Positions 25,750 through 33,830 of a DNA stretch of 52,994 nt are shown here, in pieces; the stretch's first letter is position 1, and every line of letters begins with the position of its first letter. The notes below the pieces were generated by a model. That model did no database searches, was not told where the DNA came from, and saw nothing but the letters and a program-made list of their open reading frames with translations. This DNA comes from Candidatus Njordarchaeum guaymasense (GTDB taxonomy: Archaea > Asgardarchaeota > Njordarchaeia > Njordarchaeales > Njordarchaeaceae): NCBI GenBank assembly GCA_030587605.1, contig JAUQYT010000066.1, positions 1 to 52,994 on the forward strand, in the 5' to 3' direction. The translations under genes and the position numbers were made by a program.

Positions 25750-25794
25750 GTGACTTGTATTGGTCGATGGTCGTAACAACACCGCGACCATTCT

Positions 25795-27006
25795 CTACGA
25801 CATTTCTAGCTCTTTTGGGAATGTTGACAGATTCTCGGCTTTGCCCTTTCTCACGACTACGATGTCCTCTACTCTGACTCCGAACTTATCGGGGTAGTAG
25901 ACTCCTGGTTCGACTGTGGTCACGGCTCCTTCGGCTAGGATTTCGTCTGACATTAGTCGCAAACCTGGCGGCTCGCCTATCGTTAGCCCTACTCCGTGAC
26001 CTAGCCCGTGGATGAATCCATCGGTCATTGGGGTGTTTCTCTCGGTATAGTAAACAGGCGTCTTGTGACCTCTTCCTGCAAGGAAGTCGCAGACTTTTCT
26101 CATGACTTCCTTAGCTGGAACTCCGCTCCTAATGGCGTCTATTGCCAATTCTTGGGATTCGAGAACATCGGTGTAGGCTTTCACCACTTCCGCCGAAGCC
26201 TTTCCTATCACGATAGTTCTCGTTGTATCAAAGCAGTATCCGCCAACCTCCTGAGGGAAGATGTCATACACGATTGGAGTGCCGGTTTGGATGATTGTTT
26301 TTTCGTCGCCTCCATTGTGAGGGTCGGCTGCTTCCGCTCCGACGGCGAAGATCGTGTCTTCTGAAGCGACAAGGTTCTCCTCCGCCAGCCTCATACGAAT
26401 GAAAGCTTTCACATCGCCAACTGTGAGGGGTTCACCGTCCTTAGCTCTCAGTTTACCGTCTTTGCCGACACCGCATTCCGAGAGCATTTCTATGGTGGCT
26501 TTCATGACTTTCTCGGTTTTTCTTCCAACGTTCTTTATTTTGCCGATTTCGAGGTTGTCTTTGGTCATTCTTACCCTGTCAACGAGATCCTCGTCGACTA
26601 AGATCCTGAACCCTTTCTCTTTTAGCCCCTCAGCCCAGTTCAAGGCATTTCCTGCTTCGACTCTGCCTGCGAGACATACATTACCTTTTACCTTTAGTTC
26701 TTTCAGGGCTCGGGCGCAAACCTCTATCTTTGCTTTTCTGTCTCCAAGTTTCCTAGCGAGTTCTAGGTAGCCGAACTCAGAATAGGTTCTTATTTCTTGA
26801 ACTATTCCTTTCTTAGCGCTTCCAACATCTATCTCGGAGACGAGAATAACGGGTTTGCTCCCAACATGTTTGATGTAGATTCCTCCCCTTGTGACTGGCG
26901 CGCCAACAACGTATGCCAGCGAGGGGTTTCCAAACGTTGAATCACCGGTAACAATCAGAACATCTATCTTGGACTTAGATAACTCTTTATCGATGTCTTG
27001 GATCAA
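25795..27006 (-). CDS. M24 family metallopeptidase (Xaa-Pro dipeptidase-like)
   Basis: Protein of 403 residues with an N-terminal creatinase-like domain (1-160) and the C-terminal pita-bread fold. Five metal ligands can be placed: the two Asp in VYDIFPQEVGGYCFDTTRT, His in HGLGHGVGLTIGEPPG, Glu in TTVEPGVYY and Glu in VRVEDIVVV. It should cut Xaa-Pro dipeptides or N-terminal prolyl peptides. It is in a leftward group with the crotonase at 27105, with 98 bases between. ATG or alternative start at the end of the frame, with IQDIDKELSKSKIDVLIVTGD as first residues. Confidence 0.85.
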   Translation of the reverse strand: MIQDIDKELSKSKIDVLIVTGDSTFGNPSLAYVVGAPVTRGGIYIKHVGSKPVILVSEIDVGSAKKGIVQEIRTYSEFGYLELARKLGDRKAKIEVCARALKELKVKGNVCLAGRVEAGNALNWAEGLKEKGFRILVDEDLVDRVRMTKDNLEIGKIKNVGRKTEKVMKATIEMLSECGVGKDGKLRAKDGEPLTVGDVKAFIRMRLAEENLVASEDTIFAVGAEAADPHNGGDEKTIIQTGTPIVYDIFPQEVGGYCFDTTRTIVIGKASAEVVKAYTDVLESQELAIDAIRSGVPAKEVMRKVCDFLAGRGHKTPVYYTERNTPMTDGFIHGLGHGVGLTIGEPPGLRLMSDEILAEGAVTTVEPGVYYPDKFGVRVEDIVVVRKGKAENLSTFPKELEMS

Positions 27007-27104
27007 TTTGAGTGTTACACCTCAACGTCTCAATATTCGAGAAAAAGGGAAGATAAGGTTATCCGTTCAAAGAGACGTATGCTCCTCCGAGTGAATTGCC
27101 GGTC

Positions 27105-27899
27105 TTACTTCCCTTTGAAGACTGGTTTCCTTTTTTCTATGAATGCCTTTGCCCCTTCTATGTGGTCTTCTGTGGTGAATGCTTTTGAAAACATTTCACT
27201 CTCGTACGCCAATCCAGTATCTATGTCTGTGTCAAGTGCCTTGTCTATGCTGGATTTTGCTAAGTGCAGTGCGACTGAGCTCTTCCCCATCAGCTTGTTA
27301 CAAAGTTCGTTTACAGCTTCATTCAGCTTTCCTTGTGGGACAACCTTGTACACTAGCCCGATTCTTTCGGCTTCTTTGGCATCGATTGGGTCGCCTAGCA
27401 TACACAGTTCCTTGGCTTTGAAGGCGCCGACGATTTTTGGTAGCCGTTGCGTCCCTCCCCAGCCTGGTAGGATTGCCAAGTTTATTTCTGGTTGACCGAA
27501 TTTCGCGTTTTCTTGGGCTATGATGAAGTCGCATGCCAGGACTATCTCGCATCCTCCACCCATGGCAACGCCGTTAACAGCTGCTATCACCGGTTTGCTT
27601 AGATTTTCTAGCGCTCGGGTGATCTTGATCTGGCCCAGCTTGGCGAATTCTTTAGCCTGTTTTGGAGTTAAAGTAGGGAATGTGGTTATGTCGGCACCCG
27701 ATACGAAGGCTTTCTCCCCAGCGCCTGTAATCACCAGAGCCTTAACCGAGTCGTCTTTCTCAACTTCCGCTATGGCGCTTGCAATCTCCTGCATTGTTTC
27801 AGGGTTCAGAGCATTGTAGACGTTTGGTCTGTTGACTGTTAGTCTTGCGACTCCGTCCTTCTTCTCGAGAATTATATTCTTGTAAGACTTCGATGACAT
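27105..27899 (-). CDS. Enoyl-CoA hydratase (3-hydroxybutyryl-CoA dehydratase type)
   Basis: Canonical crotonase, 264 residues, with both catalytic glutamates: AMGGGCEIVLACD and GQPEINLAILPGWGGTQRLP. The substrate-oxyanion loop GEKAFVSGADI is also clear. It hydrates crotonyl-CoA or longer 2-enoyl-CoAs. The gene for the next enzyme, hydroxyacyl-CoA dehydrogenase, lies 44 bases upstream on the same strand, so both steps are co-expressed. ATG start. Confidence 0.9.
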   Translation of the reverse strand: MSSKSYKNIILEKKDGVARLTVNRPNVYNALNPETMQEIASAIAEVEKDDSVKALVITGAGEKAFVSGADITTFPTLTPKQAKEFAKLGQIKITRALENLSKPVIAAVNGVAMGGGCEIVLACDFIIAQENAKFGQPEINLAILPGWGGTQRLPKIVGAFKAKELCMLGDPIDAKEAERIGLVYKVVPQGKLNEAVNELCNKLMGKSSVALHLAKSSIDKALDTDIDTGLAYESEMFSKAFTTEDHIEGAKAFIEKRKPVFKGK

Positions 27900-27943
27900 G
27901 GTTTGTAGGACCTCCTCCTCTTTTGTCTAATCTATCATGTCGT

Positions 27944-28858
27944 CTATTTCTGTGTGTAGTCGTAGAATCCGTTTCCGGTTTTCTTACCGAGTTTTCCTTC
28001 TTTTACCATCTGTTCAAGCAGTTTTGGTGCCTTAAACCTTGGAGACTTTAACTTGTCTCCCACACTTTTTACTGAATGTAGTACCGTGTCAAGCCCAACG
28101 AGGTCAGCTAGTTGAAGTGGTCCCATTGGATGGTTATACCCCAGCTTCAAAGCTGTATCAATATCTTCTTTGGTTGCGACTCCCTCTTCCAGAGCTGTGA
28201 TTGCTTCGATTATGATCGGCAAGGCTACCCTGTTGGCAATGAAGCCAGGACTATCGATGCTCACAACAGGCGTCTTCCCAAGCCTGCCCGCAAGATCCTT
28301 GGCAAATTGCACTGTCTCGTCTGACGTCTTCTTTCCTTTGACTATCTCTAGGAGTTGCATTATTGGTGCGGGGTTGAAGAAGTGTAAGCCGATGAAGTTC
28401 TCGGGGTGCTTCACGGCAGTTGCCATTTCAGTTATGCTGAGTGTTGATGTGTTGGATGCGATTATTGCTTGTTCTGGTGCGTTCTTTGAAACTTCCTTGT
28501 AGACTTCCTTCTTCAGTTTCATTTCCTCTGGGATAGCCTCTATGATGAGGTCTGCCTCACCCACGGCTTTAGCAAGGTCTGTTGTAGTTTCGATCCTGCT
28601 GGTGGCTGCCTCGGCCTCTTCCTGCTTCAGTTTGCCTTTCGCTACACCCTTTGCTAGACTGTCTTTTATGCCTTTGAGTCCTTTCTCTATGAACTCGTCC
28701 TTTATATCACGCATAATGACGTTGATGCCAGATTGAGCGCATACTTGAGCGATGCCTGAGCCCATTAGGCCAGCACCCAAAACACAAGCTTTCTTTACAT
28801 CACTCGCCTGCAAGTTCCATTCACCTTCTTGATTTCTAACTAACTCCTTTGGAGTCAT
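27944..28858 (-). CDS. 3-hydroxybutyryl-CoA dehydrogenase
   Basis: NAD(P)-binding enzyme of 304 residues. ACVLGAGLMGSGIAQVCAQSG is the Rossmann loop. GLHFFNPAPIMQLLEIVKG bears the catalytic His, SNTSTLSITEMA the substrate loop, and the C-terminal domain has GYNHPMGPLQLADLVGLD and KTGNGFYDY, all typical for Hbd/PaaH. First gene of the leftward pair with the crotonase. A TTAAATA box on this strand around 28905-28899 lies about 45 bases upstream of the start, a good promoter position. Confidence 0.9.
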   Translation of the reverse strand: MTPKELVRNQEGEWNLQASDVKKACVLGAGLMGSGIAQVCAQSGINVIMRDIKDEFIEKGLKGIKDSLAKGVAKGKLKQEEAEAATSRIETTTDLAKAVGEADLIIEAIPEEMKLKKEVYKEVSKNAPEQAIIASNTSTLSITEMATAVKHPENFIGLHFFNPAPIMQLLEIVKGKKTSDETVQFAKDLAGRLGKTPVVSIDSPGFIANRVALPIIIEAITALEEGVATKEDIDTALKLGYNHPMGPLQLADLVGLDTVLHSVKSVGDKLKSPRFKAPKLLEQMVKEGKLGKKTGNGFYDYTQK

Positions 28859-29175
28859 CTTCTATTTTTCATCTTAGTTGAAACTTTACGTGGCATGCGT
28901 ATTTAAGTGTTAACGGCAAAGTGGGGAGCGCATTCGTTGTCAATCTGTGATAGCCTGTTCTAATGTTGATTGGGTGTAGAAGTGTGGTCTAAGTTATACC
29001 TCCGCCATAAAAAGGAGTGAATGACTCGAGATTCATCGCTAATCTCGCCACAGATCATAACAAAACCACGACTTTGCTGAACCGCTAAAAGTTATATACT
29101 TCCTTTCCAATTCTCGTTCTACTAATATGAAACCTATAGGTACTGACATCACATGATGAAGTATAACACTGGTAG
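28859..29175. promoter_or_regulatory. Divergent promoter region of the C4 acyl-CoA module
   Basis: Gap of 317 bases between the leftward dehydrogenase and the rightward thiolase. A TTAAATA box on the minus strand (about 28905-28899) serves the dehydrogenase. GTTATATAC at about 29089-29097 on the plus strand predicts a start near 29118 for the thiolase. Nothing else recognisable lies between, apart from short hairpin-forming GAGATT/AATCTC segments near 29029-29046. Confidence 0.4.
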
Positions 29176-30363
29176 GTGAAACAGAAATTGGCGAAAGGGG
29201 AAAAGAAGGTCGCGATCGTTGGCGTCGGTCAATCCAAGTTTGGTAGGAGAATGGACGCTTCTTACCGTGAGCTTTGCTTCGAGGCAACCAAGCAAGCCTT
29301 TGAAGACAGTGGATTAACTCCAAAGGACATCCAGTACTCAGTGATAGGCGTCGCTGGTGCCGAGTTTCTGGTGGGTCAACTTGCTCCCGCTGCTCCCGCC
29401 GCTGACTACGTTGGATTGAACCCTCAGGGTTCGATGAGGGTTGAGGCTGCTTGCGCTACCGGGAGTGCTGCTGTTAGGACTGCTTACACAACTTTACTCT
29501 CGGGGTTAGCTGACGTAGTCATGGTGTTGGGCTTCGAGAAGATGAATGAAGTGCCAACCGGCAGGGCCGTAGAGGCTCTTGGAAGAGGTGGAGATGCTCA
29601 GTGGGAGTTTGCTTGGTGGGGAACAACCTTCCCAGCGTTCTACGCCCTCATGGCTACGCGGCATATGAATCAATTCGGAACAACGGAGGAGCAACTAGCC
29701 AAAGTTGCGGTCAAGAGCCACAAGTACGGTGCTATGAACCCGTACGCTCACATGCAGAAGGCTGTTACGCTCGATGAGGTAATGAAGTCTAGAGTGATTG
29801 CGTGGCCTTTGAAGCTTTACGACTGTTCCTTGATAACTGACGGGGCGGCCGCTGTCATAATGGCTTCAGCATCGATGGCTAGGAAGATATCCGATGCACC
29901 AATATGGATAACCGGTCTAGGATGCGCTAGTGAAGGGGAATACTTCGCAGCTAAACCAAGTTATGTCGGTGTAACATCAGCAGTTGAAGCTGGCAAACAG
30001 GCATTCAAGATGGCGAAAGTTGAACCAAAGGACATTGATGTGGCTGATGTTCACGACTGCTTCACGATAGCTGAGATCATGGCGCTTGAAGATCTTGGGT
30101 TCTGCAAGAAGGGTGAAGGAGGCAAGTTTGTGGACGAGGAGCAAACCTATGTCGGAGGAAAGCTGCCAACCAACGTGGACGGAGGACTGAAATCCAAAGG
30201 GCACCCAATCGGCGCAACTGGTGTAAGCATGGCTGCGGAGATTGCAAAGCAACTACGCGGAGAAGCAGACGCAGGAAGACAAGTTCCAAAAGCTGAGATC
30301 GGTCTAACTCACAATGTGGGAGCCACAGGGCAGTACGCCTATGTGCACATCTATACAAGGTGA
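29176..30363 (+). CDS. Thiolase-family acetyl-CoA acetyltransferase (SCP-x/archaeal type)
   Basis: Thiolase of 395 residues: nucleophile Cys in RVEAACATGSAAVRTAY, HDCFTIAEIMALEDLGFC, GHPIGATGVSMAAE and the final GLTHNVGATGQYAYVHIY. This is the archaeal acetyl-CoA acetyltransferase group that works with a DUF35 protein. It condenses or cleaves acetoacetyl-CoA, or another 3-ketoacyl-CoA. The DUF35 gene follows within 20 bases. GTG 29176 is the annotated start; TTG 29188 is possible because GGTAGGTG lies about 10 bases before it. Confidence 0.9.
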   Translation: MKQKLAKGEKKVAIVGVGQSKFGRRMDASYRELCFEATKQAFEDSGLTPKDIQYSVIGVAGAEFLVGQLAPAAPAADYVGLNPQGSMRVEAACATGSAAVRTAYTTLLSGLADVVMVLGFEKMNEVPTGRAVEALGRGGDAQWEFAWWGTTFPAFYALMATRHMNQFGTTEEQLAKVAVKSHKYGAMNPYAHMQKAVTLDEVMKSRVIAWPLKLYDCSLITDGAAAVIMASASMARKISDAPIWITGLGCASEGEYFAAKPSYVGVTSAVEAGKQAFKMAKVEPKDIDVADVHDCFTIAEIMALEDLGFCKKGEGGKFVDEEQTYVGGKLPTNVDGGLKSKGHPIGATGVSMAAEIAKQLRGEADAGRQVPKAEIGLTHNVGATGQYAYVHIYTR

Positions 30364-30377
30364 GGTGCAAAACAAAA

Positions 30378-30806
30378 ATGTCTTCAGCTAAACCATCATC
30401 TGGTGGATCACAACAGCCTACTCAACCATTCTCAACTAAAGTTGGGAAATTCTTCGAGGCGTTAAAAGAGAAGAAGCTCATGGGAACCAAGTGCAGAAAG
30501 TGTGGGACAAGTTACTTCCCTCCTCGCGTTGATTGCCCCAAAGACTTCTCCGATGACATGGAGTGGGTCGAGTACAGTGGCGAAGGCGAACTCATGACCT
30601 ACACGGTGAACACTACGCCCCCTGAAAGCTTCTCGAAGTACGGAACATACATAATTGCGATCGTGAAGCTGAACGAAGGTCCAGCAGTCATGACATGGCT
30701 CAAAGACATAAAACCAGAAGAAGCCAAGGTGGGAATGAAACTAAAAATAGAGTTCGTCGAGTCACCTGAGATGGGGATGAAATACAACTTTGTTCGAGCA
30801 GATTAG
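30378..30806 (+). CDS. DUF35 OB-fold/zinc-ribbon acyl-CoA-binding partner of thiolase
   Basis: Protein of 142 residues. Zinc rubredoxin-like knuckle MGTKCRKCGTSYFPPRVDCPKDF, then an OB fold (GELMTYTVNTTPPESFSKYGTYIIAIVKLNEGPAVMTWL). In archaea such proteins bridge acetoacetyl-CoA thiolase with HMG-CoA synthase and hold the acyl-CoA. It follows the thiolase directly. GAGGTG 9 bases before ATG 30378 sets the start and overlaps the thiolase stop. No HMG-CoA synthase is next to it here, so a role in acyl-CoA oxidation is also possible. Confidence 0.85.
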   Translation: MSSAKPSSGGSQQPTQPFSTKVGKFFEALKEKKLMGTKCRKCGTSYFPPRVDCPKDFSDDMEWVEYSGEGELMTYTVNTTPPESFSKYGTYIIAIVKLNEGPAVMTWLKDIKPEEAKVGMKLKIEFVESPEMGMKYNFVRAD

Positions 30807-31044
30807 CACAAGAACGCCAACACATAGAACTTGTCTCCACAAACCTATTTCTTTTTGATACTTCCCATTTGCTTCTTTACGTTCTTGTTTCGATCTATTT
30901 CTGAAAGCATGATCGCTCAATGCACGAGACAAACTGTTCAGGAATGGGAGAACTTCCTCTGATTGTCAGCTGACTATAAGCGACCTAAACCACCCTGGAT
31001 ACGGATCTCATCATGTATTGCAATCGATTACATCTACCGTAATA
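30807..31044 (+). other. Intergenic stretch before the ABC operon promoter
   Basis: Non-coding gap after the DUF35 gene. A T-rich tract near 30851-30857 (TTTCTTTTTG) may end the thiolase transcript. Otherwise I see no frame, repeat or RNA. Confidence 0.3.
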
Positions 31045-31102
31045 CTTATATACTTAGAGGCTTAACCATTGAATTGATACCAACTTCAATTATTGAAGTT
31101 GG
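31045..31102 (+). promoter_or_regulatory. TATA box and perfect 23-bp palindromic operator
   Basis: CTTATATA at 31045-31052 predicts a transcript start near 31075. From 31080 to 31102 lies a perfect palindrome, CCAACTTCAAT-T-ATTGAAGTTGG, 11-bp arms with one central base. This is placed right at the transcript start, where an archaeal MarR/ArsR/PadR-like dimer would block initiation. It controls the ABC transporter genes at 31160-32933. I saw no second copy in the window and no such regulator gene nearby. Confidence 0.6.
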
Positions 31103-31159
31103 CAAATATCGTTACTCTACCTGTTCCCTGTCTTAGCGAAGTGGAGAGTGTTGGAGTGA

Positions 31160-32092
31160 GTGGCTAAGGAAGCTCTAGTTGCCGAAGGACTTACAAAGTT
31201 TTACGGCCCAATCAAAGCTCTTGAGGATCTCAACTTGAAGATAGCTCAAGGCGAGTCCGTGGGGCTACTGGGTCCGAACGGGGCTGGAAAAACCACTACC
31301 ATGAAGATCTTCTGCAACATCATTAGGCCAACTAGCGGAAATGCCTACATCAATGGCTTCGACGCCATTAAGGAGAGTTCACACGCGCTGAAGAATGTTG
31401 GAGTAATAGTTGAGGTCTCTGAGTTTTACCCATTTCTCACGCCCGTCGAAACACTATCTTATCTCGGTCGACTGAGAGGAATGAAGAAATCGGAGTTACC
31501 GGGACCCATAAAGAAGGTACTAGGTAGGGTGAAGCTTTCTGAGTGGGCGAATGTCAAGGTTGGAAAGTTCTCTAAGGGGATGAAGCAGAGGTTAGCCGTC
31601 GCCCAGACCCTACTGCATGATCCACCGATCCTGATCCTAGATGAGCCGAGTCTTGGCTTGGATCCGCGGGGAATGGCCGAAGTAAGAAGCCTGATAAAAG
31701 AGTTGAAACGCGAGAAAACAGTCTTCATGGCTTCACATCTCCTGTTCGAAGTCAGCGAAACCTGTGAAAAAGTGGCACTCATAGATCGGGGGAAGCTTCT
31801 CGCATTCGACGACGTTCAGAAACTCGAAAATGTCTTCGCTTCAGAGAGAATACAAGTTGAAGTCGTGAAGCCTCTTGACTCGGGACAATTGGAATCTATA
31901 GAGAGTATCCAAGGAGTCAAGAAGGTTACGGCCTCTGGAACGCTCGTTTTCATAGACTTCAAGGGGGATAAGGAGACGCAAGCGAGTATTCTTGAAGGTC
32001 TCATGGAACGAGGAATTAAAGTTGCATCGTTTAGACCAGCATTAGGCTCACTGGAAGAAGTGTATATGCGGGTCGTGAAGGAGGGTAGATAG
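31160..32092 (+). CDS. ABC transporter ATP-binding protein
   Basis: ATPase of 310 residues: Walker A GPNGAGKTTTMKIF, signature FSKGMKQRLAVAQTLL, Walker B PILILDEPSLGLDPRG, switch His in MASHLLFEVSE. The C-terminal 90 residues form the extra domain seen in ABC-2/NatA-type ATPases. GTG start after GTTGGAGTGA. The permease gene begins 4 bases after the stop. Expression is probably gated by the palindrome at 31080-31102, so the cargo may be a toxic compound or metabolite sensed by that regulator. Confidence 0.9.
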   Translation: MAKEALVAEGLTKFYGPIKALEDLNLKIAQGESVGLLGPNGAGKTTTMKIFCNIIRPTSGNAYINGFDAIKESSHALKNVGVIVEVSEFYPFLTPVETLSYLGRLRGMKKSELPGPIKKVLGRVKLSEWANVKVGKFSKGMKQRLAVAQTLLHDPPILILDEPSLGLDPRGMAEVRSLIKELKREKTVFMASHLLFEVSETCEKVALIDRGKLLAFDDVQKLENVFASERIQVEVVKPLDSGQLESIESIQGVKKVTASGTLVFIDFKGDKETQASILEGLMERGIKVASFRPALGSLEEVYMRVVKEGR

Positions 32093-32096
32093 AGAA

Positions 32097-32933
32097 TTGC
32101 CAGTAGACTTCAAGGATGAAGTCAAAAAGATCCCGATAGTTGTAAGATACGAGTTACTGAAACAGGTTAGGCGTTTCCGATTTTACGGTCTACTCCTAGT
32201 AGGTTCAATTGTAACGGGTCTAGCTATGGCGCTGGGTGCAGTATATCTGCCAAGCCTTGGTGACGTCGACGCTCGAGCTTTTAGCTATTTCATAGTCAGT
32301 GGGGGTCAAGTGAGTCTATTCGGGCTGATTGCTGGAGTTTTTTTCTCAGGAGACGCTATAGCCAGTGAGTTTGAACAGAAGACTGGTTACCTGATCTTCC
32401 CCAATCCGATTAAGAGAATCACCTTGCTAATAGGTAAGTACTTGTCTTGTTGCATCGCAGCTGCGCTCGTGATAACAGTGCCTTACCTGATCATATCGGC
32501 AGGCGTACTTGCTATTACTGGTGATTTCGTAGGAGAGCTTTTCCTCTCGTATGTATTTGCCCTATTGTACACTTGCAGTGTAGTTTCGTTAACCTTCGTA
32601 TTTAGCTCGCTATTCAAAGGTGCCATGGGGGCATCTGTATTGCCATTTGTGCTATTGTTCTTTGTTTTCAACATCCTTACCGCCGTTATGGGGTTGGGGG
32701 GAGTAGAACCCTTCATGTTCCTTGGCTACGCTGAAACCATAATCTCAAACATATTTCTTATTCCATTCCCACCTCACCAGATGTCATTCCCAATTACTGC
32801 TGATAGTATGATAGCCATGGTGGTCACAGTTTTTAATGCCACTGTCGCTGAGGGCATCTTGATAATGGTATCCTACTTGGTAATGGGCCTAGTTCTCAGT
32901 GCTTTTCTGATAAGGAGAAGACAAATGGCATAG
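32097..32933 (+). CDS. ABC-2 type transporter permease
   Basis: Membrane protein of 278 residues with six likely membrane helices, for example FYGLLLVGSIVTGLAMALGAVYL, GQVSLFGLIAGVFFSG, CIAAALVITVPYLIISAGVLAI, LFLSYVFALLYTCSVVSLTFVF, VLPFVLLFFVFNILTAVMGL, and GILIMVSYLVMGLVLSAFLI. EQKTGYLIFPNPIKR is the typical ABC-2 loop. TTG start with GGAGGG upstream. A GCGGGAC/GTCCCGC hairpin (32945-32951/32967-32973) follows the stop and may terminate the mRNA. Confidence 0.85.
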   Translation: MPVDFKDEVKKIPIVVRYELLKQVRRFRFYGLLLVGSIVTGLAMALGAVYLPSLGDVDARAFSYFIVSGGQVSLFGLIAGVFFSGDAIASEFEQKTGYLIFPNPIKRITLLIGKYLSCCIAAALVITVPYLIISAGVLAITGDFVGELFLSYVFALLYTCSVVSLTFVFSSLFKGAMGASVLPFVLLFFVFNILTAVMGLGGVEPFMFLGYAETIISNIFLIPFPPHQMSFPITADSMIAMVVTVFNATVAEGILIMVSYLVMGLVLSAFLIRRRQMA

Positions 32934-32974
32934 AAACCCGTTGAGCGGGACTGGAGTCAAGTTTTGTCCCGCCA

Positions 32975-33139
32975 GTGATCAACTCGTTAACCTGCCACCA
33001 GTATGTTGAAGTCCCAAAACATGAGCATGCGATCCTAGTCACACAAGAGTGTGGGACTCCTTGGAGAAGTCTAAATGAAGAATCGGTCGAAGACAGGTTT
33101 CCACATCCAGTCCGCTGGAATTGTTCGAAATGTAGGTAG
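32975..33139 (+). CDS. Possible small Cys/His-rich protein (54 residues)
   Basis: Short open frame with GTG at 32975 and TAG at 33137. It encodes about 54 residues with Cys and His spaced like a small zinc protein: TCHQYVEVPKHEHAILVTQECG and an ending WNCSKCR. Codon use (AGA/AGG, mixed third positions) resembles neighbouring genes. No convincing ribosome site is visible, and a hairpin overlaps the region before the start. It could instead be part of a longer decayed gene or chance. I do not recognise a family. Confidence 0.3.
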   Translation: MINSLTCHQYVEVPKHEHAILVTQECGTPWRSLNEESVEDRFPHPVRWNCSKCR

Positions 33140-33144
33140 ATACG

Positions 33145-33315
33145 CTTAAATATTCGTGCACTCATCATACAACCATAGTTGCCGGAGGCATTACTTTTCC
33201 TGGAAGGCTCGGAAAACGGTACGGATGGATTAAGCCGGATGTTTTTTGGGTTTTTTCTTTGGGGAGAAAGTGTCTTGCGCAACTAAACCAAAGAAAAGTA
33301 AGGTGTAGTTAGAAG
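33145..33315 (+). promoter_or_regulatory. Promoter and long leader of the TRAM gene with two U tracts
   Basis: CTTAAATA at 33145-33152 predicts a start near 33173, giving a leader of about 143 bases. Within it lie two T6 tracts, 33242-33247 and 33251-33256, preceded by a GGCT/AGCC pairing. No other TATA box is seen between these tracts and the gene. Either the leader is an attenuator for the TRAM gene, or 33173-33256 is a separate small RNA. Confidence 0.4.
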
Positions 33316-33615
33316 ATGTCTTTCAGAAGAGGCGGCGGTGGTTTCCACGGCGGCGGCGGTTTTGGTCGCAGGTCATCTGCCCCGAAGCCTGTCGAAGTCG
33401 GCAAAATCTACGATCTCGAAGTCACAGACACTAGCAAGCGCGGTGAAGGCGTAGCAAAGTTCGAGGGACTCGTAGTCTTCATCCCAGGCGCCAAGCCTGG
33501 TCAGAAGTTGAAGGCTAAGATCACCAGAGTCGGCGCGCGTTTCGCTGTTGCTGAGCCAGTTGGAGCTGGAGCCGAAGAAGAAACCGAGGAAACCGAGACT
33601 GAGGAAATTGAGTAG
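33316..33615 (+). CDS. TRAM-domain RNA-binding protein with RGG-like head and acidic tail
   Basis: Protein of 99 residues. Residues 1-21 are Gly/Arg-rich (FRRGGGGFHGGGGFGRR). Residues 25-80 form a TRAM domain (VEVGKIYDLEVTDTSKRGEGVAKFEGLVVFIPGAKPGQKLKAKITRVGARFAVAE). Residues 83-99 are almost all Glu and Thr. Single TRAM proteins act as RNA chaperones in archaea, comparable to bacterial cold-shock proteins. The glycine-rich head and acidic tail recall eukaryotic RNA chaperones. The long leader suggests regulation at the RNA level. ATG start preceded by a purine-rich stretch. Confidence 0.85.
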   Translation: MSFRRGGGGFHGGGGFGRRSSAPKPVEVGKIYDLEVTDTSKRGEGVAKFEGLVVFIPGAKPGQKLKAKITRVGARFAVAEPVGAGAEEETEETETEEIE

Positions 33616-33712
33616 GTTGGCTCTCCAATCGATGAAGATTAGAGAGACGGTCTGAAATCGGACGGGAAAGGGATACTGCGGAGTTATTTTCTAGCCGGTA
33701 ACCCTTCACCTA

Positions 33713-33719
33713 TTTTTTT
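33713..33719 (+). terminator. U-tract terminator of the TRAM gene
   Basis: Run of seven T about 100 bases after the TRAM stop, before the next gene's promoter region. U7 tracts end archaeal transcripts. Confidence 0.5.
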
Positions 33720-33830
33720 GGAGTCTGATACATCTGAAGACATCATGGAGCACGCTAATGTTGTTTAGATTTACTCGGTTAATAGTTATTGTTCAATTCG
33801 TTTTTTAATTACTGGTGGTGGATTGACGAT

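Noticed and set aside
32896..33282. 128-residue open frame on the minus strand
   Set aside because: It runs antisense to the end of the permease gene and through the TRAM promoter; composition is not protein-like and no ribosome site is seen.
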